NCBI RefSeq assembly: GCF_007752135.1
Contig: NZ_CP036298.1
Span: 7,804,501-7,868,500, forward strand
Origin: Aureliella helgolandensis
Lineage (GTDB): Bacteria; Planctomycetota; Planctomycetia; Pirellulales; Pirellulaceae
Direction of reading: 5' to 3'
DNA length: 64,000 bases
Shown here piece by piece: positions 55,746 to 64,000 of the stretch. Position 1 is the stretch's first letter. Every line of letters begins with the position of its first letter. The notes beneath the pieces are model-generated. The model did no database searches, was not told the DNA's origin, and saw only the letters and a list, made by a program, of their open reading frames with translations. A program made the position numbers and the translations under genes.

Positions 55746-56939
55746 ATGCAGCGATTCAATATTTACATCCTCTGGGAAATCACCAAAGTCTTCGTCATTG
55801 CGCTCGTCGCATTTACGATGATCATCATGCTGTTCGTACTCGCCAAAGAGCTGCTAGCCCAAGGCTTAGGGGTGCTCGCAGTGCTGCAAGTCTTGCCGTA
55901 CGTCCTGCCCACGTCCCTGCAGTTCGCCTTACCTGCCACGTTGCTGTTTGCCGTTTGCAGCGTATACGGCCGCATCAGCGCCGACAATGAAATTCTGGCC
56001 ATGATGGCCTCCGGAGTCTCCCCCGCAGCCTTCATCAAACCTGTCCTTGTCGCCGGCTTCTTGCTCAGCCTGTTTGCCGTGTGGCTATCCGAACTGGCCG
56101 TCTCGTGGGGACAGCCTGGCATCAATCGGGTCGTCATGCATTCGATTGAGCAAGTCGTGTATGGATACCTGTCGAGCCAGGGGTCGTACAGTTCGGCGAA
56201 TGGCTTTTCGATCCACGTGCACGAGATCGGTGACGACGGCCGCGAACTCCTCTTGCCGACGATCACCATTCCCGCGCAGGGAAATGGCAATTCACTCGAT
56301 ATTTCCGCCAGATCTGCACGGCTGAAAATGGACCCCGTCAAGGAGGTCCTGTTGATCGAGTTGGAAGATAGCCAAATTGAAACGGGCGATTTCCTCACGG
56401 TAAATCCCGGTCCCACTAAATACGAAGTGCCCCTGTCCGACGCGACCAGAAAAGGCACCGCTGCAAGTAGCGCCGCCGAACTTCCCTCCCGGGGTATCGC
56501 CCAGGCCATCTCCAGTCAGCTTCAGGAAGCGGCCCGGACGCGAGAAGAATTGGCCGCGCGAGCAGCCATGGGACTCTCTGCTGGCAGATACGACTGGCTC
56601 GACGATGCTACATCCGCCGGCTCATTGGGAAGCATTGCCGGGAGTCGCCAACGGCTAGTGCGACTACGCATGGAACCTTGGCGCCGATGGGCCAGCGGCT
56701 TCTGTTGCTTGTTTTTCGTCTGGGTTGGCATACCGCTGGCCATTTGGATGCGTTCGGCAGATCATTGGACTAGCTTCGGCGCCTGTTTTTTGCCTATTCT
56801 ATTTTTGTTCTTTCCCGTATTTGCCATTGGGCTAAACCACGCCAAGGACGGTACGTGGCATCCCATTGCTCTTTGGCTGGGCAACCTGACCCTGCTGTTG
56901 GTTGGAGCCTGGTGGATGCGCAAGATCTTTCGCAACTAA
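55746..56939 (+). CDS. LptF/LptG-family lipopolysaccharide export permease
   Basis: This 397-residue protein is a YjgP/YjgQ-type permease subunit of the Lpt system, which extracts lipopolysaccharide from the inner membrane. Two groups of three helices flank a periplasmic beta-jellyroll-like part (about 130-230). Typical segments are FNIYILWEITKVFVIALVAF, LPTSLQFALPATLLFAVCSV, DNEILAMMASGVSP and the late FVWVGIPLAIWMRSADHWTS. I cannot separate LptF from LptG by eye. It is the only Lpt gene here. It suggests an outer membrane containing LPS-like lipids. Confidence 0.9.
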   Translation: MQRFNIYILWEITKVFVIALVAFTMIIMLFVLAKELLAQGLGVLAVLQVLPYVLPTSLQFALPATLLFAVCSVYGRISADNEILAMMASGVSPAAFIKPVLVAGFLLSLFAVWLSELAVSWGQPGINRVVMHSIEQVVYGYLSSQGSYSSANGFSIHVHEIGDDGRELLLPTITIPAQGNGNSLDISARSARLKMDPVKEVLLIELEDSQIETGDFLTVNPGPTKYEVPLSDATRKGTAASSAAELPSRGIAQAISSQLQEAARTREELAARAAMGLSAGRYDWLDDATSAGSLGSIAGSRQRLVRLRMEPWRRWASGFCCLFFVWVGIPLAIWMRSADHWTSFGACFLPILFLFFPVFAIGLNHAKDGTWHPIALWLGNLTLLLVGAWWMRKIFRN

Positions 56940-56987
56940 ACTCAAGCCGAGCAGTTTTGCCGCCCCGAGGAAATCCTTGGAGCGCAA

Positions 56988-57659
56988 TTGCTCAGACACA
57001 AGGAGCTTCGCATTTCCACCCAAATCACCAACAACGCATGGGCGGCCGAATCACGTCCGGCAGCGGCCCCAACCACCCTCCGTAATCTGATTGTGCGTCG
57101 CCGGATTGCGATCAGCCTGATCGGCTTTGGGAGCTTGGTGGCCTACAACTTGGCCTGGCGCGGAACGATCCCGTTCAGTCCATTCGACTTAGCCAATCCC
57201 TGGGTAATCACCGCCTGGGCCATGCTCATCATCGGCCTTGCAATTCGCAGCTGGTCTGCTGGTACGCTCAACAAATCAAGAGAACTGACGACGACGGGCC
57301 CCTACTCGATGTGCCGGAATCCCCTGTACGTGGGCTCGTTCTTAATGATGTTTGCGTTTTGCTTGCTATGCAAAGATCTCCCGACTCTATTGTTTGTGGC
57401 TGGCCCCATGCTGTGGCTCTATTGGCAACAGGTTCGCTTTGAGGAAACGCGACTGAACAACCTGTTTCCAGACCAATGGCCAGCCTACACGCGTTCGACA
57501 CCGCGCTTCGTCCCACGCTCCCTACCGCGCAAGCCCTTGGAATCCTGGGCGCTGAGCTGGTGGATGACCAATCGTGAGTATCAAGCGCTGACCGGGGTCA
57601 CCTTGGGGCTGCTGGGAATCTACGTCTTGCATCTTTGGCGAGTCTCACAACTCGGCTAG
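56988..57659 (+). CDS. isoprenylcysteine methyltransferase-like (ICMT/PEMT) membrane protein
   Basis: This 223-residue protein starts at TTG 56988, with GGAG five bases upstream; a GTG at 57093 is an alternative. Membrane helices lie near residues 40-55, 70-90, 115-140 and 200-215. The ICMT-type SAM-binding core is GPYSMCRNPLYVGSFLMMFA followed by RFEETRLNNLFPDQW and YTRSTPRFVP. Family members methylate lipids or small hydrophobic substrates in bacteria. The substrate is unknown. It follows the LptF/G gene closely on the same strand and precedes the histidine kinase. Confidence 0.85.
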   Translation: MLRHKELRISTQITNNAWAAESRPAAAPTTLRNLIVRRRIAISLIGFGSLVAYNLAWRGTIPFSPFDLANPWVITAWAMLIIGLAIRSWSAGTLNKSRELTTTGPYSMCRNPLYVGSFLMMFAFCLLCKDLPTLLFVAGPMLWLYWQQVRFEETRLNNLFPDQWPAYTRSTPRFVPRSLPRKPLESWALSWWMTNREYQALTGVTLGLLGIYVLHLWRVSQLG

Positions 57660-57714
57660 ATCTTGGCTTGCCCTCAGCTTTTCAGCCCCCTCGCGACAAT
57701 GAGGAGTCGTGCAC

Positions 57715-59382
57715 GTGCTTTCACGGATGCTTATACGCAAAAAAATCTTGTTGAGCACGGTCTTACTCACCGTCACTCTCCTGCTGCTAGTCTACTGCAG
57801 CCTGCGGAGTGCGTACGCCTACCGAGATCTAACTTTGGTCGTGGAGCAACTGGCCGGCGAACTCGAAGCTTCATCCGACCTGCGATTCGAAATGGATGAA
57901 CTCCTACGCCTCTCCTCAACAGTGCAACGCCCCTCACCCTCCTCAGGCCTAATGCTGTTCGTGCAAACTCAACCTCAACAAAGGCTTGAATTCCACAACC
58001 AAGTGCATAAGGTTGACACGCAACTCGGTGATTACGAACACGAATTGGTCAACAAATTTGATTTTGATCACCTTCTTTCAGACCGCAGTCCGGAACGAAA
58101 ATGTGTCTCTGAGATTCGCCGCAAGCTAGATGGCATCAAATGGCTCTGCAATGGAAATGACCCCGCTTTCTTCAGTGGTACAGCGAGCTGGTTGCAAAAT
58201 GACATGCAATTGCTCATGGAAGATGTTCGTGAATTGCCAACTTTTATCCTCGAGCGCATGAAGCACTTCCGTGGCGAGGTCCGCAGCCGTTACCGAGCGC
58301 TGATTATCATCATTACTTTTTCGTCTGCGATCGCCCTGACGATTGTGGCCATTATGTTCTGGTTCTTCCGTAACTCGGTCGTCCAACCTTTCAAGACGTT
58401 GCTGTCTGGAAGTCGCCAAATTGCCCGCGGCGACTTCAATCACCGCATCTACCTCTCCTCCCAAGACGAGCTTTCCGAACTGGCCGATGCACTTAATAAA
58501 ATGACCAGCAGCTTTGTTGAAATCCAACAAAACTTGAATGAAAAAGTGCAAGAACGCAGTCGTGAAGTCGTGCGTAGTGAGCAACTCGCCAGTGTCGGCT
58601 TCCTAGCCGCCGGGGTAGCTCATGAAATCAACAATCCACTGGCATCCATCGCTTGGAGCGCCGAGGCATTGGAGAGTCGATTGCACGAAATACTCCATCG
58701 ACCAGCGGAGATAACGGAAGAAGATTCGACAGGAGAGACATCTCAGACCGCATTATCGCAACGCTCAAATTACGACGACCAACAGATCGAAGTGCTACGC
58801 AAATACCTGGCTCGCATTCAAGATGAAGCCTTCCGCTGCAAAGGCATCACCGAACGGTTGCTGGATTTTTCGCGGTTGGGTGAAACGCAGCGCAAACAAC
58901 CTACGGAAATCGACGAATCGGTTAGCGATGTCATCGCCCTCGTGAAACATCTCGGCCAGTACCGCAACAAGAAGCTTGAGTATATCGGCCAGGCCGGTGT
59001 AACAGCCGAAGTTAGCCCCACAGAGTTCAAACAAGTCGTTCTGAATTTACTCACCAATTCACTCGATGCGTGTGAAGAGGGTGGAGTCGTTCGAGTGCGT
59101 TTGCAGGCCGACCAAGAGTGCTTCACGCTGGAGGTCAGTGACAACGGTTGCGGCATGACGCAAGAAGTGCTAAAGCATCTTTTCGAACCGTTCTTCACTC
59201 GCCGCCGAGATGGTAGAGGCACCGGACTGGGCCTCTCCATTTCCTATCGCATCGTCCAGGATCATGGTGGGACCCTGGTTCCTGCCAGTTCCGGTCCAGG
59301 TCAAGGTTCCCAACTCACTTTAACATTGCCCCTTAGGTCAACTAGTAGTACATCCTATGAAAGATTCAAAGCAGCCGCCTAA
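57715..59382 (+). CDS. membrane histidine kinase
   Basis: This 555-residue protein is best started at GTG 57715, because GAGGAG (57701-57706) is eight bases upstream; GTG 57709 and ATG 57727 are also in frame. Two membrane helices (residues about 10-28 and 198-220) frame a ~170-residue periplasmic sensor domain of unknown ligand. A HAMP domain follows (about 225-275; GDFNHRIYLSSQDELSELAD). The phosphoacceptor is His303 in GVAHEINNPLASIAW. The ATPase domain has NLLTNSLDACEEGG (N box), SDNGCGM and GRGTGLGLSISYRIV. It overlaps the start of the response regulator by 26 bp, so the two form one signalling pair. Confidence 0.92.
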   Translation: MLSRMLIRKKILLSTVLLTVTLLLLVYCSLRSAYAYRDLTLVVEQLAGELEASSDLRFEMDELLRLSSTVQRPSPSSGLMLFVQTQPQQRLEFHNQVHKVDTQLGDYEHELVNKFDFDHLLSDRSPERKCVSEIRRKLDGIKWLCNGNDPAFFSGTASWLQNDMQLLMEDVRELPTFILERMKHFRGEVRSRYRALIIIITFSSAIALTIVAIMFWFFRNSVVQPFKTLLSGSRQIARGDFNHRIYLSSQDELSELADALNKMTSSFVEIQQNLNEKVQERSREVVRSEQLASVGFLAAGVAHEINNPLASIAWSAEALESRLHEILHRPAEITEEDSTGETSQTALSQRSNYDDQQIEVLRKYLARIQDEAFRCKGITERLLDFSRLGETQRKQPTEIDESVSDVIALVKHLGQYRNKKLEYIGQAGVTAEVSPTEFKQVVLNLLTNSLDACEEGGVVRVRLQADQECFTLEVSDNGCGMTQEVLKHLFEPFFTRRRDGRGTGLGLSISYRIVQDHGGTLVPASSGPGQGSQLTLTLPLRSTSSTSYERFKAAA

Positions 59383-60745
59383 TGGCCTTCGCATCCTTTT
59401 TGCCGATGACGAAGAGTCCTTGCAAGATCTCATGAGCATGGAATTGCCGCGTATGGGGCATCGTGTCACGGTCTGCCCTGACGGCGAATCGGCCGTACGC
59501 GAAGCGCGCAGCGAGTCCTTCGACTGCCTGCTAGTCGACCTCGACATGCCTGGCATCCATGGGATCGAAGTGATCCGACAAGTCCGAGAGCTGTCTCCCG
59601 AGACCGAAGCGGTCGTCATGACGGGTAAGGAATCGCTCGAAACTGCCGTCGCAGCCATGCGTTACGGCGCCTGCGATTATTTGACAAAACCATGTCGATT
59701 GACCGACCTGCAAGCTCTACTTCAACGGTTGCTCGAACGTCGCGACAATGTGCGCGAGTTCTACTCCAATAAAAAACGTATTGAAAAGACTTCGACCGGC
59801 GTACAACTCATCGGCGAACACGCGTCGATGCAAGCGGTAAAGCGACTGGTGTCGAAAGTGGCTCCCACGCATTCCACCGTTCTCATCCGCGGCGAAACCG
59901 GATGTGGCAAGGAGCTCGTCGCCCGCAGCGTGCACGATGAAAGCCCTCGAGCTTCGCAGGCGTTCGTCGCGATCAACTGCGGCGCACTGCCAGAGAATCT
60001 CATCGAAAGCGAACTGTTCGGTCACCGCAAAGGTGCCTTCACAGGTGCCGACGCCCAACGCGTCGGACTCTTCGAAGTCGCTAGTGGCGGTACCATCTTC
60101 CTGGACGAAATCGGAGAGCTGCCGCTGGGCATGCAAGCCAAATTATTGCGAGTGCTGGAGAGTGGCGAAATCCGCCGCGTGGGTGACAACGATCCCTTCA
60201 AAGTCGACGTCCGAGTCGTGTGTGCAACCCACCGTGATCTCGAGCAGATGGTTGAAGAGGGTGCATTCCGCGAAGATTTGATGTTCCGCATCAACACCTT
60301 TGAAATTCATCTTCCGACGCTGAGAGAGCGAGTCTCCGACATCCCGAACTTGGCAGTCCATCTATTCCGACGTTTCCGCGACGACGCGGTTGCCGACGCT
60401 CAGATTTTCAGCGCTGAAGCAATGGAAGAATTGGTCAATCACGTTTGGCCAGGCAACGTTCGAGAATTGGCTAACGTGATCGAGCATGCCTCCATCCTGT
60501 GCGAGGCCCCTCCCATCCTGCGCGAGCACTTGCCCAAACACTTTACCGACCGTCGACTCCGCAAAGAACTCCGCTCCCTAGGTCCAATGTCGCTCAAAGA
60601 AATGGAATTCACGGTTATCCAAGAAGCTGTGACTCGACATGAGGGGAATAAGCAGGCCGCCGCTGAGGAATTGGGGATCAGTCTTAAAACCCTGTACAAC
60701 AAGCTGAACCAGCTCGCTTCTGGCTCACTTTCCAAATCAGCTTGA
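59357..60745 (+). CDS. sigma-54-dependent NtrC-family response regulator
   Basis: This 462-residue protein has three domains. The receiver (1-120) has acidic pair Asp17/Asp18, phospho-site Asp61 (LLVDLDMPGIHG) and Lys111 (DYLTKPC). The AAA+ domain (about 150-380) has Walker A GETGCGKE, the GAFTGAD loop that contacts sigma-54, and FLDEIGELPLGMQAKLLRVL. The C-terminal Fis-type helix-turn-helix ends with NKQAAAEELGISLKTLYNKL. It works with the overlapping histidine kinase to turn on sigma-54 promoters. No target promoter was identified here. Confidence 0.95.
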   Translation: MKDSKQPPNGLRILFADDEESLQDLMSMELPRMGHRVTVCPDGESAVREARSESFDCLLVDLDMPGIHGIEVIRQVRELSPETEAVVMTGKESLETAVAAMRYGACDYLTKPCRLTDLQALLQRLLERRDNVREFYSNKKRIEKTSTGVQLIGEHASMQAVKRLVSKVAPTHSTVLIRGETGCGKELVARSVHDESPRASQAFVAINCGALPENLIESELFGHRKGAFTGADAQRVGLFEVASGGTIFLDEIGELPLGMQAKLLRVLESGEIRRVGDNDPFKVDVRVVCATHRDLEQMVEEGAFREDLMFRINTFEIHLPTLRERVSDIPNLAVHLFRRFRDDAVADAQIFSAEAMEELVNHVWPGNVRELANVIEHASILCEAPPILREHLPKHFTDRRLRKELRSLGPMSLKEMEFTVIQEAVTRHEGNKQAAAEELGISLKTLYNKLNQLASGSLSKSA

Positions 60746-61049
60746 AGAGCCGACTGAAACCGCGACTTGAAACTGCGGCTTCAAGTCCGTCTGGGGACTG
60801 ATTCTCGGGCGCGTCGAAAATTCAAAAGCCGCATGTTCGCAGGTGCAAGCATCTAACGATGCGGCTCCAAACCAGTTGCTCGTAGAACACCACAGAGCGT
60901 GTCCAGCAAGGCAGTGTTTGTCGTACAAAGTGCATCCACTGACCCGACGACATCCCCTTGCGCTGAATGTGACCTGCTCGGGAAATTTCGGAAGAACTCG
61001 GTGTGAGCAACCCAAGCAGGCTCCCACGTGCAGCGGTGGGAGGCTTCCG
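60746..61049. other. intergenic region between convergent genes
   Basis: This 304-bp spacer lies after the response regulator. An imperfect inverted repeat, CTTGAAGAGCCG with CGGCTTCAAG, occurs near its start but has no T-run. No coding frame was recognised. Confidence 0.4.
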
Positions 61050-61277
61050 TCACCTCACCTTAGAGGATGCAGGCTCATCGATCTGCATTGCCAGTCGCGC
61101 GGCGGTCGAAACCCTCACGAGTAAGACCCCTCCCTTCAAAACCCCCAACCCAATGAAGGCCACAACTCCAGATTCAACCACCTGCCGATGGCTCACATAA
61201 TCCAGGGCAATTATGAGGAGCCAGACAGCAAAGCCGACCAGCAACCATCCTGCGATCTCTCGCAACCAAAACAGCAT
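61050..61277 (-). CDS. small membrane protein of unknown function
   Basis: This 75-residue protein has two hydrophobic segments (IAGWLLVGFAVWLLIIALDY and VVAFIGLGVLKGGVLLVRVS) with a short charged turn between them. The pattern matches short planctomycete membrane proteins I have seen near similar genes, but no function is known. It is the last gene of the minus-strand group at the right end, 161 bp after the membrane protein upstream. Confidence 0.6.
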   Translation of the reverse strand: MLFWLREIAGWLLVGFAVWLLIIALDYVSHRQVVESGVVAFIGLGVLKGGVLLVRVSTAARLAMQIDEPASSKVR

Positions 61278-61438
61278 CGAGACTCTCCATGAGTTGTTAT
61301 TCTTGAACGGACTCCAACGGTTGACTGGCTCCCAACTCGAATCAAGCCCGCTCCGGTATAGTGTACACCGCCCAGCTCAATTCGACAGCTCGGAACGGCA
61401 GCGGCGCCCTGGGACGCTCCTTCCAAGCTTCAGCTTGT

Positions 61439-62227
61439 TCAACTTGACTTTGCACGCTTGCGACGACGGTGCTGTGCTCGAAAATCGGCATACAACCAGC
61501 TCGCCAGGGTAGTTCGCAGGTAGAGCACCGCCTGGCGCCGAGTCTTATTGCGCCAACTCCACTCGTTCAAAAGCAACGAAATCAAGATGTAAATAAACGC
61601 GAGCACAGCACTCAAATGAAGAGTTCGCAACGCGCTGGGAATCAATCCGACTTTACGAATGGACTGGGGTTCTATTGGAATCGAACTGTACAGTCCCCAG
61701 GCCAGCACCACAGCGGCAGAGGCTGAGAGGCCCAGCAGCCCCAAGGCTGCCAGATGCGAGACGGGTTGGACTGGCGGTATCGCCGACGCATTCACCTCGA
61801 GGCCAGTTGGCTGATCACCGTCGGTGGGAACGTCCGCTGTAATTCCTGGAGTGCGAGGCATGAGGGCCCCTACCAATCCATGGATGCCGTTGATTTGATG
61901 CAGTTGCATGAGCGACCGCAAGCGACTGATCAACATCACCAGTATAACGGCTAAGATGCACTCGCTCATCAAACGCACCAGTTCGACCTCGCTTAACTCA
62001 GCAGGCTCGCAGAAAAACAGATAGGCTTGTATGCCGATCAATACGATGGCGCCCGACCAACGCCAGAATGTAAGGGCCAGCAAGCCGAAAAAGACCGCCT
62101 TGAAGAGAAATGCTGCCTCTTCGAAGGCGAATAGCTGCGAGGCGAGGAGCATACCAATAGCAAACGTAGCAATGGCGTACATCGAGAGCATCCAACGACT
62201 GGGGTCAGCGAGTCTGCTCGTACTCAT
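61439..62227 (-). CDS. multi-pass membrane protein next to DUF58 gene
   Basis: This 262-residue protein has about five hydrophobic segments (MYAIATFAIGMLLASQLFAF; FKAVFFGLLALTFW; LAALGLLGLSASAAVVLAWG; VLAFIYILISLLLNEWSW) and a basic C-terminus (ASWLYADFRAQHRRRKRA). No family was recognised. Its start overlaps the stop of the DUF58 gene (ATGA), indicating translational coupling, so the two probably work together. Confidence 0.8.
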   Translation of the reverse strand: MSTSRLADPSRWMLSMYAIATFAIGMLLASQLFAFEEAAFLFKAVFFGLLALTFWRWSGAIVLIGIQAYLFFCEPAELSEVELVRLMSECILAVILVMLISRLRSLMQLHQINGIHGLVGALMPRTPGITADVPTDGDQPTGLEVNASAIPPVQPVSHLAALGLLGLSASAAVVLAWGLYSSIPIEPQSIRKVGLIPSALRTLHLSAVLAFIYILISLLLNEWSWRNKTRRQAVLYLRTTLASWLYADFRAQHRRRKRAKSS

Positions 62228-63933
62228 CGTGTACTCCTTGCCAAGGTACGGCCACTGCCCACCAATTCAGCTTCGGACAGCACAAGTGCTATGGCCTGAC
62301 GATCTCCAGCAAAGGCCACCCGAGCCCCCGACTTGCGCAACATGCGTTTGAGCGGTTGGATCTGCCGGAGCACACGCAACTCGGCCGCGTGGCTCAACAC
62401 CTGCAATTCCCTCTCCAGTGGCGTAAGTTGAGAGGAAGAATCCCCGTCTGTCGATTGGAAAGCGTGCGTTGTTGGGGTTGGGCAAATACAAACAACACGG
62501 TGATGCCGTGCTACAGCCACTCGCACCGCTGCCAGAAGAGGGTCCAGGTCGCTATCGGCATCCAGCAGGTCCAGCATCAAGACAAAGACCTCGTTGTCGC
62601 GTGCCAGAGATACCGATTTGAGCACCTCGCGAGCGAACATAGGGATGCGATCTGGCGTTCGCGGCGAGGATTCGGGCAGGGTTGAACCGTTATCATCCCA
62701 TCCACTTTCACGCAAAAGACGCTGGATGGCCACCGCCATGCTGTGGTCATCGAAAGCGAGTTGTGCAGTTTGCGTGGAGCTCAGCTGTTGAACAACTCCC
62801 AGCAAAGCCGCAATCTGCTGCCTATGGCGCCAATTCTTTCGCCAAGGAGGCAGTGGCCAGAAGGTCCACGGCAGACGATTGACCTTGCTCTCCATCAACT
62901 CAGGATAGCGACGCTGGCAAACGGCCAAGGCGCTGTGTAGGAGAGATCGAGTGTAAGCGGGCGGTGGCAGTTCTGCGTCTGCGGTAAACTCGGCCAAGGC
63001 TTCGAGCAACTGGAAGAATGCGCGCTCTCCCCCACTGGGCCGGCGGCGTTTCACCCCTCCCTGGTCCATCAATGCATACCCTACCAAATCGCCAGCGGAA
63101 ATCGCGGACCGCCCCACGCTGGCAGCCACATAGTTGAGCTGGTCCAGCATGCGCAGCCCCCAACCTCCCATTCGATTCGATGCGTAGCCATCGACCAAAA
63201 GGGTCAGTCGCACGGGAACTTCCGATTCATACTGGCGGGTCATCAAGCGATCGCGACGCGCCGAAACCTTCCAAGCAATTGACTTGGGAGGATCCCCAGA
63301 CTGATACTCTCGGAGCTCGAGTAGCTCGGAGCCCAAGCCGGCGCGTTGCAAGCGGTGGATACCATGCTGAGGGATCGAATTCAAGCGCTTCACATTGGGG
63401 TGCGAATCCACTGTAGTCGCAAAACTTGGGAGCGACCGCAGATGCAACTCTTCGTCATGAAAGCGTTCCGCGATAAACAATCCCTGTGGATCTTGAAATT
63501 GGAACTGAGTTCCAGGGAAAATGACACTGCCGGCGGAGTTGATCAGCACTTGGTAGATCAAGCATTGAGAGGAGGCCAGCCAATCGACGGAAGCAAAACT
63601 CTCGCCACTCAATTGTGTTACCGATTCGGGCACCCAGTCGCGAACCACCACAGGCGCTCCAAATCGAATGCGTGGCAGTTCCACCCGCAATTCAACCTCG
63701 ATGCGTCGGTCCGCCCACAGGACGCATTGCTGTGCGGGCCGCCCGTGGATATACCGCGTGCAGCGAATATGAGTCCACTGCCACTGCGTTTGGATCCGAA
63801 ACCAGCACCAGCTAAAAAACAACCACACCAGGATGCTCAGCGAAAGGATGGCCAGCGTATCTTGACTGCGCAGGACTCCCGCCAGCCCTCCCAGCACGCC
63901 CACCAATATCAGAATTCGACAACGATTCGTCAT
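62224..63933 (-). CDS. DUF58-domain membrane protein
   Basis: This 569-residue protein has two N-terminal membrane helices (ILILVGVLGGLAGVL; ILSLSILVWLFFSWCWF) and then the DUF58 signature LELREYQSGDPPKSIAWKVS followed by ARRDRLMTRQYESEV, about residues 200-240. A von Willebrand-A-like part with LTLLVDGYASN follows. DUF58 genes usually sit with a MoxR ATPase and a transglutaminase-like protein. Here the gene upstream, only partly in the window, may be the ATPase. The role is linked to envelope or protein maturation in related clusters, but this is inferred. Confidence 0.88.
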   Translation of the reverse strand: MTNRCRILILVGVLGGLAGVLRSQDTLAILSLSILVWLFFSWCWFRIQTQWQWTHIRCTRYIHGRPAQQCVLWADRRIEVELRVELPRIRFGAPVVVRDWVPESVTQLSGESFASVDWLASSQCLIYQVLINSAGSVIFPGTQFQFQDPQGLFIAERFHDEELHLRSLPSFATTVDSHPNVKRLNSIPQHGIHRLQRAGLGSELLELREYQSGDPPKSIAWKVSARRDRLMTRQYESEVPVRLTLLVDGYASNRMGGWGLRMLDQLNYVAASVGRSAISAGDLVGYALMDQGGVKRRRPSGGERAFFQLLEALAEFTADAELPPPAYTRSLLHSALAVCQRRYPELMESKVNRLPWTFWPLPPWRKNWRHRQQIAALLGVVQQLSSTQTAQLAFDDHSMAVAIQRLLRESGWDDNGSTLPESSPRTPDRIPMFAREVLKSVSLARDNEVFVLMLDLLDADSDLDPLLAAVRVAVARHHRVVCICPTPTTHAFQSTDGDSSSQLTPLERELQVLSHAAELRVLRQIQPLKRMLRKSGARVAFAGDRQAIALVLSEAELVGSGRTLARSTR

Positions 63934-63950
63934 GAAGAGGAGAATTGGGG

Positions 63951-64000
63951 TTAACGGTTGGAGGGGCTTGATTCGGTAAGCACAGGGACGGATGCGATGA
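63951..64000 (-). CDS. apparent C-terminal end of an upstream gene
   Basis: In the minus strand a frame ends at TAA 63953-63951, with the last residues reading IASVPVLTESSPSNR. It enters from the right edge. The 17-bp distance to the DUF58 start suggests co-transcription. The identity cannot be told from 15 residues; a MoxR-type ATPase is a guess from context. Confidence 0.35.
   Translation of the reverse strand, partial: IASVPVLTESSPSNR

Noticed and set aside
1-64000. tRNA, rRNA, CRISPR, transposase or phage genes
   Set aside because: I looked for tRNA-like loops, regularly spaced repeats and transposase or integrase motifs and found none. This was by eye only, so a tRNA could have been missed; a tRNAscan run would settle it.

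Overview
The window looks like chromosomal DNA of a planctomycete, most likely order Pirellulales. The indications are an H-X9-DG (DUF1559) pseudopilin-like protein next to a small lipoprotein, an ECF sigma factor of the Rhodopirellula/Verrucomicrobium type beside a FecR/LamG membrane protein, several FG-GAP/ASPIC (CRTAC1-like) proteins, many secreted proteins with no family I recognise, and genes scattered on both strands with few long operons. I see no rRNA, tRNA, CRISPR array, insertion sequence or phage gene. The genus cannot be fixed from this alone.

Layout, left part. 1-2.1 kb (minus): ECF sigma factor followed by a FecR/LamG protein that runs off the left edge. 2.5-4.1 kb (plus): DUF1559 pseudopilin-like protein and a lipoprotein. 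4.2-8.4 kb (minus): flavoprotein-like oxidoreductase, RlmI-type 23S rRNA methyltransferase, double zinc-ribbon membrane protein. 8.8-13.4 kb (plus): 6-pyruvoyltetrahydropterin synthase/QueD family enzyme, FliG, MutS. 13.6-14.5 kb (minus): secreted protein with a Cys-containing heptad repeat. 15.3-18.0 kb (plus): aconitase. 18.1-27.6 kb (plus): a gene group made of a TPR/FG-GAP/ASPIC protein, a small secreted protein, a fusion of a b-type membrane domain, five c-haem motifs and TPRs, and a CRTAC1-like ASPIC protein. This group is the best candidate in the window for a poorly described system, probably a membrane-bound redox complex facing the periplasm.

Middle and right part. 28.1-31.1 kb (minus): TPR-CHAT protein that lacks the expected catalytic His. 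31.4-34.1 kb: small lipoprotein, DUF3754 protein, HAD hydrolase, HU-like protein. 34.1-35.5 kb: a gene-poor stretch with a strong hairpin. 35.5-36.6 kb (minus): secreted protein. 37.1-40.7 kb (plus): three envelope proteins, two of them paralogous. 40.8-41.8 kb (plus): ADP-ribosylglycohydrolase-like protein with substituted metal-site residues. 41.9-48.3 kb (minus): a 2135-residue secreted macroglobulin-like protein. 48.8-51.4 kb (minus): operon of a DksA-type zinc finger carrying a long histone-H1-like tail, lspA and an inositol monophosphatase-family gene. 51.7-53.1 kb (plus): threonine synthase. 53.1-53.9 kb (minus): PEGA lipoprotein. 54.3-60.7 kb (plus): PP2C phosphatase, LptF/G permease, ICMT-like methyltransferase, histidine kinase and sigma-54 response regulator. 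61.0-64.0 kb (minus): DUF58 protein, two membrane proteins, and the apparent end of another upstream gene.

All domain assignments were made by eye from motifs. No database search was run.
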